Below are positions 54,941-63,847 of a stretch of DNA of 64,000 nucleotides, in pieces. The translations under genes and the position numbers were made by a program. The stretch spans positions 1 to 64,000 of the forward strand of contig NZ_BMYO01000005.1 of assembly GCF_014652315.1 (NCBI RefSeq), in the 5' to 3' direction. Source of the stretch: Jeongeupia chitinilytica (GTDB lineage: Bacteria > Pseudomonadota > Gammaproteobacteria > Burkholderiales > Chitinibacteraceae). Numbering within the stretch: the stretch's first letter is position 1; each line of letters starts with the position of its first letter. The notes below the pieces were generated by a model. The model was not told the origin of the DNA. It did not search any database and saw only the letters and a list, made by a program, of their open reading frames with translations.

Positions 54941-55627
54941 TCACCGTGCGCCGGGCGGGCAATCCTTGCGGTAGCCGGGCAGCGCCCTGGCGGCCGGTTC
55001 GCACGCCAGTTGTCGGGCGGCTTTCAGCGCAGCTGGCAGCGTGCCACGGTCGATGGTTTGCCAGCCCATCCGTTCGCCAAAGTAACGCGCCCAGGCAAAC
55101 TCGACGAAGTAGGCATGCCTGGCCTTGTCATAGGCGCCGGCATCCTGCGCGTAGCCGGCCAGACTGCGATACGGGTCGTCACCTAGCGCCGCCAGCGACG
55201 TCGGGAGTTGGGTCGGGGGAAACGCCTTGCCGCGCGCGTCATACAGCCAGGCCCAATGCCGCACGACCATTTGCGGCCAGAAATCACCATCGAGCTTGCC
55301 GATCACCCTGACCGTTGCCTGGGTCTGACCGATGCGCGACAGGGCGCTGGCCAGATGATGCCGGTCGGTCAGGTAGAAGTTGCCATCGGGGCCCAGCACG
55401 ACCGGAATCTGTTTCTTGTGTTCAAGCCGCTCGAGTTGTTCGGCCGACTTGCCGGCAAGTGCCTTGGCCTCGTCGTCGACCTGCATCTGGCCGACGTTGG
55501 CCTGGGTCGGACGTAGCGCCACCAGGGGGAGTTGGCAGTCGTCGCCAACGGGCGTTTGTGGCGTGCATGGTGCGGCTCGCAGCAAGGGGCTGCACAGCAG
55601 GACCACCAGCAGCAGACGACGACGCAT
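54941..55627 (-). CDS. Exported ParB-like (ParBc_2) protein
   Basis: Encodes 228 residues with a signal peptide (RRRLLLVVLLCSPLLRA, then APC). The mature part contains the ParB-like core: LVALRPTQANVGQMQVDDEAKALAGK, IPVVLGPDGNFYLTDRHHLASAL. This is the putative ParB-like nuclease family PF08857, whose members are often secreted. It has four Cys, suiting an oxidising compartment. The gene starts two bases after the trmL stop and is probably cotranscribed. Function not established. Confidence 0.78.
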   Translation of the reverse strand: MRRRLLLVVLLCSPLLRAAPCTPQTPVGDDCQLPLVALRPTQANVGQMQVDDEAKALAGKSAEQLERLEHKKQIPVVLGPDGNFYLTDRHHLASALSRIGQTQATVRVIGKLDGDFWPQMVVRHWAWLYDARGKAFPPTQLPTSLAALGDDPYRSLAGYAQDAGAYDKARHAYFVEFAWARYFGERMGWQTIDRGTLPAALKAARQLACEPAARALPGYRKDCPPGAR

Positions 55628-55628
55628 C

Positions 55629-56093
55629 TCAGCAGCCTTCGGCGTAGCCGTTCTGGCGCCACGCCTCGAACACGGTCACCGCGACGGCATTCGACAGGTT
55701 CAGGCTGCGCTGGCCGGCGCGCATCGGCAGGCGGATGCGGCCGCTGGCGGGGAAGCGAGCCAGTACCTCGTCCGGCAGACCGCGCGTTTCCGGGCCGAAG
55801 ACGAAAACATCGCCGGGTTCGAACTGCAGGCCGTCGAACCGGGTGCTGCCCTTGGTCGTCATCGCAAAGAAGCGCCGGCCGGGCAGGGCGGCAACCAGCG
55901 CATCCCAGTCGTCGTGAACGCGCAGCTCGGCGTATTCGTGGTAGTCGAGCCCGGCGCGCTTGAGCTTGCTGTCGTCCAGCTCGAAACCGAGCGGTCTGAC
56001 CAGATGCAGGTTACAGCCGGTATTGGCGGCCAGACGGATGACGTTGCCAGTATTGGGGGGAATTTCCGGCTGGAACAGGACGATGTCGAACAT
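55629..56093 (-). CDS. trmL: tRNA (cytidine/uridine-34-2'-O)-methyltransferase
   Basis: Encodes 154 residues, a minimal SPOUT methyltransferase. Motifs FQPEIPPNTGNVIRLAANT, VFVFGPETRGLP and IRLPMRAGQRSLNLSNAVAVTVFEAWRQ form the knotted SAM site. It methylates the wobble base of tRNA-Leu isoacceptors. Length is normal. Confidence 0.95.
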   Translation of the reverse strand: MFDIVLFQPEIPPNTGNVIRLAANTGCNLHLVRPLGFELDDSKLKRAGLDYHEYAELRVHDDWDALVAALPGRRFFAMTTKGSTRFDGLQFEPGDVFVFGPETRGLPDEVLARFPASGRIRLPMRAGQRSLNLSNAVAVTVFEAWRQNGYAEGC

Positions 56094-56187
56094 GAATGAA
56101 ACCGATAAATGGTGGGCAATATTGACGTGAAAAGTAAGTGTTTGTGCCTATGCTGCAAGAGCACATGGCGTATCGGGGGATGACCCT

Positions 56188-56541
56188 ATGGTACTGATTC
56201 CAGAAGAAATTCTGATCTCTGCGGCGAAAATGGCCATGCTGGACGGCTTGACGCCGGCACAGACGATGGCCGTGGTCTTCCGGGCCGTCGATCACGAGTT
56301 TGCCGGCGCCGGCGGCCGGCGGTTCAATCCGGCGCGTACTGCCGGCGTTGGCGCGGCAATCTATGCCGCCATGTTCGGCTATCCCTTGCAGTTTGTCATC
56401 GACCCGGCGGCGCGTGGCGGCCATCGATGGGAGACCGAACTGCCGGCGCACGGTTACAGCCAGTCGTTCCAGGTGCTGTTCATCGAGGCGATGTTGCTGG
56501 TCGATACGCACCGGCGACGTCGGCCGCTGCCGGTCAGCTAG
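56188..56541 (+). CDS. Hypothetical protein, family not recognised
   Basis: Encodes 117 residues (MVLIPEEILISAAKMAMLDGLTPAQTMAVVF). The N-terminal half is helical and the C-terminal half mixed (HRWETELPAHGYSQSFQVLFIEAMLLVDTH). It has no signal peptide, membrane segment or Cys. It is flanked by trmL and purU with its own spacing on both sides. Composition and codon use match neighbours, so it is probably a real gene. Confidence 0.65.
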   Translation: MVLIPEEILISAAKMAMLDGLTPAQTMAVVFRAVDHEFAGAGGRRFNPARTAGVGAAIYAAMFGYPLQFVIDPAARGGHRWETELPAHGYSQSFQVLFIEAMLLVDTHRRRRPLPVS

Positions 56542-56649
56542 TGTCACCGCGCTGACACGTGGCGCGGTTAGCCTTGCGCGCTCAGCGTTTCTGCCCAGTG
56601 CAGGGGCGAGCTGCTAGAATCGGCAGCAGCTTTCTATACCGGAATCTCC

Positions 56650-57501
56650 ATGAATACCGCCACTTTGCTGATCAGCTGCCCGGACCGCAAAGGCCTGTCT
56701 GCTGCGATCGCCAATTTCCTGTACACGTACAACGCCAACATCGTCCACGTCGACCAGCACCAGGACAACTCGGAAAACCTGTTCCTGATGCGGGTCGAGT
56801 GGGATCTGACCGATTTCACCCTCGACATGGAAGCCTTCACGCCGGCATTCCAGCCGATTGCCGACCGTTTCCAGATGCAGTGGAGCGTTGCCCTGTCGGC
56901 CGAGCGGCCGAAGATGGCGATTTTCGTCTCCAAGTACGATCACTGCCTGGTCGATCTGCTGTATCGCCACAAGAGTGGCGAGCTGCATTGCGACATTCCG
57001 CTGATCATCTCCAATCACGAAGACTGCCGCGCACTGGCCGAGTTTTACGGCATTGCCTATCACGTGATTCCGGTCGGCAAGGACAACAAGGCTGAGGCCG
57101 AGGCAGCGCAGAAGGCGCTGCTTGAAGCCCATGGCATCGACCTGATCGTGCTGGCCCGTTACATGCAGGTGCTGTCGCACCAGTTCACCGCGGCCTATCC
57201 GCAACGCGTGATCAACATCCACCACAGCTTCCTGCCGGCATTCGACGGTGCCAAGCCCTACCACCGTGCATTTGCCCGCGGCGTGAAGCTGATCGGTGCG
57301 ACCAGTCACTATGTGACCGAAGTGCTCGACGACGGCCCGATCATCGAACAGGACGTGATCCGCATTTCGCACCGTGACGACGTCGAGGAGCTGATCCGCA
57401 AGGGCCGCGACCTCGAGAAGATGGTGCTGGCGCGGGCGGTGAAATGGCATCTCGAACATCGCGTGCTGGTGTATTCGAACAAGACCGTGATTTTCGCCTG
57501 A
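56650..57501 (+). CDS. purU: Formyltetrahydrofolate deformylase
   Basis: Encodes 283 residues. An N-terminal ACT domain (ATLLISCPDRKGLSAAIANFLY) precedes a formyltransferase-like domain with catalytic Asn-His in INIHHSFLPAF and Asp in LDDGPIIEQDV. It hydrolyses 10-formyl-THF to formate and THF, supplying formate for PurT. Both purT and purU lie in this window, 5 kb apart. Confidence 0.96.
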   Translation: MNTATLLISCPDRKGLSAAIANFLYTYNANIVHVDQHQDNSENLFLMRVEWDLTDFTLDMEAFTPAFQPIADRFQMQWSVALSAERPKMAIFVSKYDHCLVDLLYRHKSGELHCDIPLIISNHEDCRALAEFYGIAYHVIPVGKDNKAEAEAAQKALLEAHGIDLIVLARYMQVLSHQFTAAYPQRVINIHHSFLPAFDGAKPYHRAFARGVKLIGATSHYVTEVLDDGPIIEQDVIRISHRDDVEELIRKGRDLEKMVLARAVKWHLEHRVLVYSNKTVIFA

Positions 57502-57507
57502 TCCCCC

Positions 57508-58044
57508 GTGCAAGCCTTGCTGCGTGACGCCATCGACCTCGCCCGGCTCAGGGTCGAGCCGCTGGCGCATTACCGCTATCCGGTGTGGCAGCCGCTGGCG
57601 TGGCTGGCGCTGCTGTCGACGGCCGCCGCGCTCGGTGCACATGATTTCGATGCACCGCTGCTGGCCAAAGTGGTGTTCTTTGCTGCGCTCGACCTGCTCA
57701 GCACCATCGTTTCGACGCTGTGGCTGATGGGCTGGTTGCGCTTGCTCGACCGCAAGCCGCTCGAGTACAGCCTGTTTCCGCTGGTGGTGCTGGCGGCGAC
57801 GCCACAGCTGTTGCAGCCGCTGGCAGCACTGCTCGATGGCGATGCCGAGCTGGTTGCTACGGTCGTGCTGACGCTGTACGGCCTGGTCGTACTGGTGCGT
57901 GCGGTCGCCGTGGCCACGGCGCACCGGCCGGGGCAGATCGTTGCCGGTCTGCTCGCCTATCTGCCGCTGGCACTGCTGCAGTACGGGCTGGCGGTGCAGA
58001 TGGCAACGTTCTTCGGCTGGATCGTCCCCGAGGCGCCAAAGTGA
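57508..58044 (+). CDS. YIP1-like multi-pass membrane protein
   Basis: Encodes 178 residues from a GTG start. A short amphipathic beginning (QALLRDAIDLARLRVEPLAHYRY) leads into about four or five membrane helices, the pattern of YIP1-family proteins. It is six bases after purU and overlaps gspF by GTGA, so it is the leading gene of the secretion cluster's transcript. Function unknown. Confidence 0.75.
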   Translation: MQALLRDAIDLARLRVEPLAHYRYPVWQPLAWLALLSTAAALGAHDFDAPLLAKVVFFAALDLLSTIVSTLWLMGWLRLLDRKPLEYSLFPLVVLAATPQLLQPLAALLDGDAELVATVVLTLYGLVVLVRAVAVATAHRPGQIVAGLLAYLPLALLQYGLAVQMATFFGWIVPEAPK

Positions 58045-59240
58045 GCGCATTCCGTTATCGTGCGGTCGACGCCGACGGCAAGGACGTCCGCGGCACGGTC
58101 GAGGCCGACAACCTGCGCAGCGCGCGGCTGCAGCTGCGGGAGCGTGGCCTGTGGGCGAGCGAGCTGCTCGAAGGGGCGGTGGTCGGCGCCGGCAGGCGTC
58201 AGCGCGGCCTCGGCACGGCGCGGCTGGCACTGCTGACACGCCAGTTGTCGACGCTGCTCGACGCCGGACTGACCATCGACGAAGCGCTGGTCGTCCTCGG
58301 CGAGCAGAGCGATGGCGAACGCGAAAAGGCGCTGGTTGCCGCAATCCGCAGCGAAATCCTTGCCGGCGTATCGCTGTCGCAGGCGCTGGCCAGCCATCCC
58401 GCAGCGTTTCCCGAGTTGTACCGGACCATCGTCGCTGCCGGCGAAGAGTCGGGCAAGGCGGCGGCGGTGATGCAGCGGCTGGCCGACTATCTCGAAAGCC
58501 GTGCTGCGCTGGCGTCGAAGGTGATGCTGGCGTTCATTTATCCGCTGGTGGTGATGGTCGTGTCGGCACTGGTCATCATCGGTCTGCTGACCTGGGTCGT
58601 GCCGCAGATGGTGACGGTGTTCCAGAGTGCCAAGCAGACATTGCCCTTCCTGACCCGGGCGCTGCTCTGGATCAGCGCACTGGTGCGCGATTGGGGGGGC
58701 GTGCTGCTGCTTGCATCGGCTGCCGGCGGTTTCGCGGCCTGGCGTGCGCTCAAGCAGCCGGCGGTCCGCCGGCGTTTTCATCACTGGCTCTTGCGATTGC
58801 CGCTCTTCGGCCGTTTCGAGCGGGCCGGCAATACCGCCCGACTCGCGTCGACCCTGGCCATTCTCGTCGGCAGTGGCGTACCGCTGCTTCGGGCAATGGG
58901 CGCTGCCGCCGGCGTGATTGCCAATCTGCCTTTGCGCGACGCTGTACAGACTGCAGCGGCGCAAGTGCGTGAAGGGATGACGCTGTCGCGGGCGCTGGCC
59001 GAATCGAAACTGTTTCCGCCGGTGCTGATCCATCTGATCGGCAGTGGCGAAGCCACCGGCCGGCTCGAGCACATGCTCGACAAGGCGGCACAGCAGCAGA
59101 GTCAGGAGCTGGAGAACCGGGTCGCGACCTTCACCAGCCTGCTGGGCCCGATCATGGTCTTGCTGATGGGCGGGGTCGTGCTGCTGATCGTGCTGGCGAT
59201 TCTGCTGCCGGTGTTCGAAATGAACCAGTTGGTCAGATAA
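58041..59240 (+). CDS. gspF: Type II secretion system inner-membrane protein GspF
   Basis: Encodes 399 residues from a GTG start (SAFRYRAVDADGKDVRGTVEADN). Two GspF domains (about residues 60-185 and 265-385) each contain a GxS pattern (LSTLLDAGLTIDEAL and LAILVGSGVPLLRA), and three membrane helices are present. It is the platform protein contacting the GspE ATPase. The longer upstream frame is out of context and was rejected. Confidence 0.95.
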   Translation: MSAFRYRAVDADGKDVRGTVEADNLRSARLQLRERGLWASELLEGAVVGAGRRQRGLGTARLALLTRQLSTLLDAGLTIDEALVVLGEQSDGEREKALVAAIRSEILAGVSLSQALASHPAAFPELYRTIVAAGEESGKAAAVMQRLADYLESRAALASKVMLAFIYPLVVMVVSALVIIGLLTWVVPQMVTVFQSAKQTLPFLTRALLWISALVRDWGGVLLLASAAGGFAAWRALKQPAVRRRFHHWLLRLPLFGRFERAGNTARLASTLAILVGSGVPLLRAMGAAAGVIANLPLRDAVQTAAAQVREGMTLSRALAESKLFPPVLIHLIGSGEATGRLEHMLDKAAQQQSQELENRVATFTSLLGPIMVLLMGGVVLLIVLAILLPVFEMNQLVR

Positions 59241-59273
59241 GCCCGATTCAAATCCAATAAGAACGGAGTAGAG

Positions 59274-59711
59274 ATGATGCAAGTCCGAAGCGCGGTCCAG
59301 CGCGGTTTTACCCTGATCGAAATTCTGGTCGTGATCACGATCCTGGCGATCCTCGGTGCGCTGATCGTGCCCAAGATCATGGACCGGCCGAACGAGGCAC
59401 GCGTGGTGGCGGCCAAGCAGGACATCCGCAGCGTGGTACAGGCGCTCAAACTCTACAAACTCGACAACGGCCGCTATCCGACCACCGAGCAGGGCCTGAA
59501 GGCACTGACCGAAAAGCCGGGCATGCCGCCGGTCCCCGGCAACTGGAAGACGGGCGGCTATCTTGAAAAACTGCCGAAGGATCCGTGGGGTGGCGATTAC
59601 CTCTATCTGAACCCGGGCCTGCACGGCGAGATCGACGTGATGAGTTACGGCGCAGACGGCGCGCAGGGCGGCGAAGGTTACGACGCCGACATCGGTTCCT
59701 GGCAGCAGTAA
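59274..59711 (+). CDS. gspG: Type II secretion major pseudopilin GspG
   Basis: Encodes 145 residues. The prepilin peptidase site is [25 protein letters not shown] with Glu at +5. The C-terminal calcium-loop region ([18 protein letters not shown]) is conserved. GGAG precedes the ATG pair. It forms the main pseudopilus filament. Confidence 0.97.
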   Translation: MMQVRSAVQRGFTLIEILVVITILAILGALIVPKIMDRPNEARVVAAKQDIRSVVQALKLYKLDNGRYPTTEQGLKALTEKPGMPPVPGNWKTGGYLEKLPKDPWGGDYLYLNPGLHGEIDVMSYGADGAQGGEGYDADIGSWQQ

Positions 59712-59718
59712 GCCGCCC

Positions 59719-60204
59719 ATGCACCGCCGACGCGGCTTCACGCTGGTCGAAATACTGGTCGCGCTGGCGATCGTCGGGCTGATTCTTGGTCTGGCGGTAG
59801 TTCGCCTGAACGATTCGGACGCGACGACACTGTCGCGCGAGTCGGAACGGCTGGCATTGCTGCTCGACAGCGCCCGTGACGCGGCAATCAATTCGGGGCG
59901 TGCTACGGCATGGTCGAGTGACGGTCACGGGTACCAGTTCTGGCTGCTGGATGACCAGAACAGCTGGCGGGCAATCGGCGCCGACGAGACGCTGCGGGCG
60001 CGCCAGCTGCCCGAGGGCATCCGTGTGAATGCGCTGACGATCAATCTGCGCGAGCGGCCGATCGGCGAGCGCATCGTCTTCGAACCGTCGGGTGTCAATG
60101 CGCCGTTCCGGATGGAGCTGCAACTGGGCGAGGCGCGCTGGCAACTGGATGGCGATGCGATGGGTCGTGTCAGTGCCCGTGCAGTGGAGGCCGCGAATGG
60201 CTGA
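59719..60204 (+). CDS. gspH: Type II secretion minor pseudopilin GspH
   Basis: Encodes 161 residues with the prepilin site RRG/FTLVEILVALAIVGLILGLAVV, Glu at +5. The remainder is the beta-rich GspH domain (LALLLDSARDAAINSGRA). It lies 7 bases after gspG and its stop overlaps gspI by 8 bases. Confidence 0.9.
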   Translation: MHRRRGFTLVEILVALAIVGLILGLAVVRLNDSDATTLSRESERLALLLDSARDAAINSGRATAWSSDGHGYQFWLLDDQNSWRAIGADETLRARQLPEGIRVNALTINLRERPIGERIVFEPSGVNAPFRMELQLGEARWQLDGDAMGRVSARAVEAANG

Positions 60205-60565
60205 CCGCGGCTTCACGCTGGTCGAAGTGCTGGTGGCGCTGGCGGTGCTGGCAATCGCCATGGCCGCGGCCTTGCGCGCGGTCTCGGCGAGTACCGACAC
60301 GGCGGCTGATCTGGCGACGCGGACACTGGCGGGGTGGGTGGCACAAAACCGGCTTGCCGAGATCACCGCCCGTGGCGAGTTTCCCGAGCCGGGCCGGCGC
60401 GAAGGTCGGGTCAGCATGGCCGGACGCGACTTCGTCTGGCAGGAAGAGGACGGCATTTCACCGAATCGTAGTTTCCGCCGCGTCGAGATCAAGGTTTACG
60501 CGTCCGGCGACAGCAGCCATGCCTTTGCAACCCTGGTCGGTTATCTTGCCCACACGCCGCGCTGA
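60197..60565 (+). CDS. gspI: Type II secretion minor pseudopilin GspI
   Basis: Encodes 122 residues starting MADRG/FTLVEVLVALAVLAIAMAAAL. The following VAQNRLAEI is typical of GspI. It overlaps the gspH stop. It forms the tip complex with GspJ and GspK. Confidence 0.93.
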   Translation: MADRGFTLVEVLVALAVLAIAMAAALRAVSASTDTAADLATRTLAGWVAQNRLAEITARGEFPEPGRREGRVSMAGRDFVWQEEDGISPNRSFRRVEIKVYASGDSSHAFATLVGYLAHTPR

Positions 60566-61145
60566 CCGTCACGGTTTCACCCTGCTCGAGCTGCTGGTCG
60601 CGCTGGCAATCTTCAGCGTGATTGCGCTGGTTGCCTGGCGCGGGCTCGATTCGGTGGCGACGACCAAATTGCGACTTGATGCCGAAGCACAGTCATGGCG
60701 CGACCTGGCGCTGGTGTTCGACCGGCTGGGCGACGATATCGGCCAGTCGGTGCTGCGGCCCTGGCGGGACGGCGGCGGCCAGCTTCAACCGGCGCTGGTC
60801 GGTCGCAATGGCGATGCGGCGACGAGTGCCCCTGCGCTCGAACTGGTACGGCTGGCGCGCGACCGCGATCCGCAGCACGTGGCGTACCGACTGAAAGACG
60901 GCCGCCTCGAACTGCTGTTGTGGAACGCGCTTGACCCGGCGGCCACCGAGCAACCGACCGTGTTGCCGCTGCTCGACGGCATCGACCGTTTCGAGCCGGC
61001 TTTCCTCGACGACGCCAACGCCTGGCAGGCACGCTGGCCGGTCAGCGCCAGCGAGCCCGCGGCCGCGCCATTGCCGCGGGCCGTGAAAGTCACGCTGGCA
61101 CGAGTCGGCAGCGCGCCGATCGAACGGGTATTCGCTCTGCCATGA
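60546..61145 (+). CDS. gspJ: Type II secretion minor pseudopilin GspJ
   Basis: Encodes 199 residues if the TTG at 60546 is used (PTRRADRHG/FTLLELLVALAIFSVIALVAW). The start is uncertain because no ATG or GTG lies close to the prepilin site, but the overlap with gspI is consistent with translational coupling. The GspJ pattern SWRDLALVFDRLGDDIGQ follows. The stop overlaps gspK as ATGA. Confidence 0.88.
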   Translation: MPTRRADRHGFTLLELLVALAIFSVIALVAWRGLDSVATTKLRLDAEAQSWRDLALVFDRLGDDIGQSVLRPWRDGGGQLQPALVGRNGDAATSAPALELVRLARDRDPQHVAYRLKDGRLELLLWNALDPAATEQPTVLPLLDGIDRFEPAFLDDANAWQARWPVSASEPAAAPLPRAVKVTLARVGSAPIERVFALP

Positions 61146-62056
61146 GGCGTCAGGCCGGCATCGCGCTGATCACCGCGGTGATCACTGCTGCGCTGGTGGC
61201 AGCGCTGGCGGCATGGATCGCCTGGCGCCAGCAGCTGTGGTTCTTTCAGCTGGAAAACCAGCTCGACCAGTCGCAGGCCAGGGCGATTGCCTACGCCGGT
61301 GTACAGCTGGCGCGCTTCACGTTGCGCGATGATGCGCGCAACAATCAGGTCGATCATCTGGGTGAACCCTGGAATGTGCCGATTCCCGCGATTCCGGTCG
61401 AGCAGGGGAAGGTGGGAGGGCGACTGCTCGAGCAGCAGGGCCGGTTCAACCTCAACAATCTGGTGGTGAACGGTCTTGCGAACGACAACGAAATCGCCAC
61501 CTGCCGGCGCGTGTTCGAGTTCGTCGGGGTTTCACCGCAACGCGTCGATGCGCTGGTCGACTGGCTGGACGCGGACAGCGAGACCCGCCCCGGTGGCGCT
61601 GAGGATGCCGATTATCTGGCGATGCCGCAGCCGTACCGTGCGGCCAACCGGCCGTTGACCGATCTGGCGTCGCTGACGCGCATCAGGGGATTCGACGCCG
61701 ACACCGTGGCGCGGCTTGCTCCCTTCGTGACCGTGCTGCCGCAGCTGACACCAATCGACGTCAACTTTGCCTCTCCCGAGGTCATTGCCGCAGTCGTGCC
61801 GGAACTGACCCTGTCGGATGCGCAGGCCGTGGTGTCGCGGCGTGCAGGACGACCTTTTGCGACGACCGCCCAGTTTGCCGACGTGCTGCCCGAGCGCGTC
61901 CGCAACAAAGTGCGTTTCGAAGCGCTATCGGTGCAAAGCCGGTATTTCATCAGCGAGGTCGACGCCCGGTTCGGCAGGGTCACCGTGCGTTATGCGGCGC
62001 TGCTCGAGCGCAATGGACCGGACTTCCCGCGACTGATCTGGATGCGCCAGCGCTGA
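61142..62056 (+). CDS. gspK: Type II secretion minor pseudopilin GspK
   Basis: Encodes 304 residues. The prepilin site is RQAG/IALITAVITAALVAALAAW, and as usual for GspK there is no Glu at +5. The large domain has GRFNLNNLVVNG, LVDWLDADSE and the SAM-like segment NFASPEVIAAVVPELTLSDAQAVV. It caps the pseudopilus. No gspL or gspM follows. Confidence 0.94.
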   Translation: MRRQAGIALITAVITAALVAALAAWIAWRQQLWFFQLENQLDQSQARAIAYAGVQLARFTLRDDARNNQVDHLGEPWNVPIPAIPVEQGKVGGRLLEQQGRFNLNNLVVNGLANDNEIATCRRVFEFVGVSPQRVDALVDWLDADSETRPGGAEDADYLAMPQPYRAANRPLTDLASLTRIRGFDADTVARLAPFVTVLPQLTPIDVNFASPEVIAAVVPELTLSDAQAVVSRRAGRPFATTAQFADVLPERVRNKVRFEALSVQSRYFISEVDARFGRVTVRYAALLERNGPDFPRLIWMRQR

Positions 62057-62239
62057 CGCTGGTGCCGTTGTCGCAGGCGCCCGCAGACAGGTATACAAAT
62101 TGTAAAACCGTGTACGTGGATCGAACCTAAGTCGAATGCAACACTCCATTGGCGAGCCGGGCATGCCCGGCACGATGACCCGCGTGCTTTCCAACCCGTT
62201 GACCATGATGTGGGCAACACCGTCTTTGCGAGCCAGCTG

Positions 62240-62575
62240 ATGAACTACCTTGCCATCGTCACATTCGCTACCGCGCTGTACTCGGCTTCCGCAGCCGCCG
62301 ACTCGTTCCGTTGCCAGAACGATCTGGTCTACCTCGGTGATTCGAAGGCAGCGGTTTTGCAAAAATGCGGCGAGCCGCTCGTCAAGGATGCATTCTGCGA
62401 AACCAGACCGGCGCAGACCACGTCGACCACCCAAGGATCGACGGTGGTCAACGTGGCAACGTGCGAAAACGTCGACGAATGGACGTACAACCCCGGCAGC
62501 GGCAAGTTCATGACTACGCTGCGTTTCGAGTCCGGCAAGCTTGCCAACATCAAGCTGGGCGACCGGGCCAAGTAG
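62240..62575 (+). CDS. DUF2845 secreted protein
   Basis: Encodes 111 residues. A signal peptide (YLAIVTFATALYSASAAA) precedes a small domain with four Cys: FRCQND, LQKCGEPL, FCETRP, ATCENV. It then reads EWTYNPGSGKFMTTLRFESGKLANI, the DUF2845 signature. Periplasmic, function unknown. The start at 62240 was chosen because the signal peptide follows at once. Confidence 0.85.
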   Translation: MNYLAIVTFATALYSASAAADSFRCQNDLVYLGDSKAAVLQKCGEPLVKDAFCETRPAQTTSTTQGSTVVNVATCENVDEWTYNPGSGKFMTTLRFESGKLANIKLGDRAK

Positions 62576-62649
62576 TCGGCACCTCAGCCGACCGCATCGG
62601 GTGCGACTGCGCCACACGGGGTGCGGTCTGATACATGATCCGGCCGGTG

Positions 62650-62949
62650 TCAGTATTCGATGCGGACCGCACTTTTGCCCTGGACACTGGTGATGCTGAT
62701 ACGGCGGATTGCCGGGCCGGGGAGGGCGTAGATCGCCTGCAGCCGTTCTATCGTCAAGCGAATGCGATCGAGGCAACGGCCAACCTGCCGGCGTGGCCCG
62801 CTGACGTGTCCCAAGGCCCAGTTGGCTTCGCCATCCCTGGGTGTGCGTAGTACTGGCGGACCGAATTCCACTTCCGCAAAGCCGCATTCGCGCGCCTCAC
62901 GGTTGATCAGTGCCATCAGCTCCTCGCGAGAAATCAATTGTCGTTCCAT
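62650..62949 (-). CDS. Hypothetical protein
   Basis: Encodes 99 residues from MERQLISREELMALINREARECGF; an in-frame ATG at 62976 gives nine extra residues. The sentence EVEFGPPVLRTPRDGEANWALGHVSGP and the helical RQVGRCLDRIRLTIERLQAIYAL suggest a compact soluble protein. Similar small proteins occur as hypotheticals in betaproteobacteria (recollection). A palindromic operator-like site lies upstream. Confidence 0.65.
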   Translation of the reverse strand: MERQLISREELMALINREARECGFAEVEFGPPVLRTPRDGEANWALGHVSGPRRQVGRCLDRIRLTIERLQAIYALPGPAIRRISITSVQGKSAVRIEY

Positions 62950-63013
62950 GATTTTCTCCAGAATGTACGGGTACATGTCTTGAGCACGGATTCTTGTTGT
63001 TGACTGACATTTG

Positions 63014-63034
63014 TTATTGATATTTAGTCAATAA
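63014..63034. promoter_or_regulatory. Operator-like inverted repeat in an AT-rich intergenic region
   Basis: TTATTGA (63014-63020), spacer TATTTAG, TCAATAA (63028-63034) is a perfect 7-base inverted repeat. It lies between the divergent hypothetical gene and the glyoxalase-fold gene, in the AT-rich part of a 260-base gap. Confidence 0.4.
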
Positions 63035-63237
63035 ACCGACCGGGTATTGCGATTTTTGCTTTGTAGAAAACTTCAGCAATCGCGGCGTGCGTGCGTCGTG
63101 CACGAGTACCTATGCTGAGCGTAGCTGCTAATTCCGGAACGCCAAGTCGGGAGTTCCCCGTAGGCGGGTTTCGGTGTCCGGGGCGGGGGTGGCTGACTGC
63201 CGGAAACCACACGGCTGCGGGCTGAACGGGAGGTCAA

Positions 63238-63666
63238 ATGCAGGCACGGATGACGGTTCTGACACTGGGTGTCGAGGATCTCGAACGGTCGGTCCGCTTC
63301 TATCGTGATGGCCTGGGTTTCGGCACCGAGGGGATCGTCGGCACGGAGTTCGAGTTTGGCGCCGTGGCGTTTTTCGAACTGCAGTCCGGATTACGGCTGG
63401 CGCTCTGGCCACGTCGCAGTCTTGCGCACGATAGCGGCTTGCCGCTGGGGCCGCCGAGTGCCACCGAGCTGTCGCTGGGTCACAACGTCGGATCGCGGCA
63501 GGAAGTCGATGCCGTCATGGCGCAGGCCGCCGCGGCCGGTGCGGTGATCGTGAAACCAGCGCAGGAGACGTTCTGGGGTGGCTACGCCGGCTACTTCCAG
63601 GACCCCGACCAGCATGTTTGGGAGGTGGTGTGGAATCCGCAGTGGGACCCACAGGCCGCAAGCTGA
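63238..63666 (+). CDS. VOC (glyoxalase/dioxygenase fold) family protein
   Basis: Encodes 142 residues. Paired beta-alpha-beta-beta-beta units: TVLTLGVEDLERSVRFYRDGLGFG at the start and GAVIVKPAQETFWGGYAGYFQDPDQHVWEVVWN at the end, with the metal-type ligands (His, Glu) in HVWEVVWN. GGGAGG precedes the ATG. Substrate unknown; members include lyases, dioxygenases and antibiotic-binding proteins. Confidence 0.88.
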   Translation: MQARMTVLTLGVEDLERSVRFYRDGLGFGTEGIVGTEFEFGAVAFFELQSGLRLALWPRRSLAHDSGLPLGPPSATELSLGHNVGSRQEVDAVMAQAAAAGAVIVKPAQETFWGGYAGYFQDPDQHVWEVVWNPQWDPQAAS

Positions 63667-63847
63667 TCGCGCAAAGAGACAAAGAAAAAACCGGACGAAC
63701 GACGTAACCGACCGGCAATTCCCGAGTCCAACAATGCTGATGGTTGCCCGCATCACGAGCGCCATGGGCGTTGCGACTGCAAGCGGCAAGCGGTCGCCGA
63801 TCCCCGACACGATCGGGAAAACGTTCACTTGTACCGGAGGACCACCC

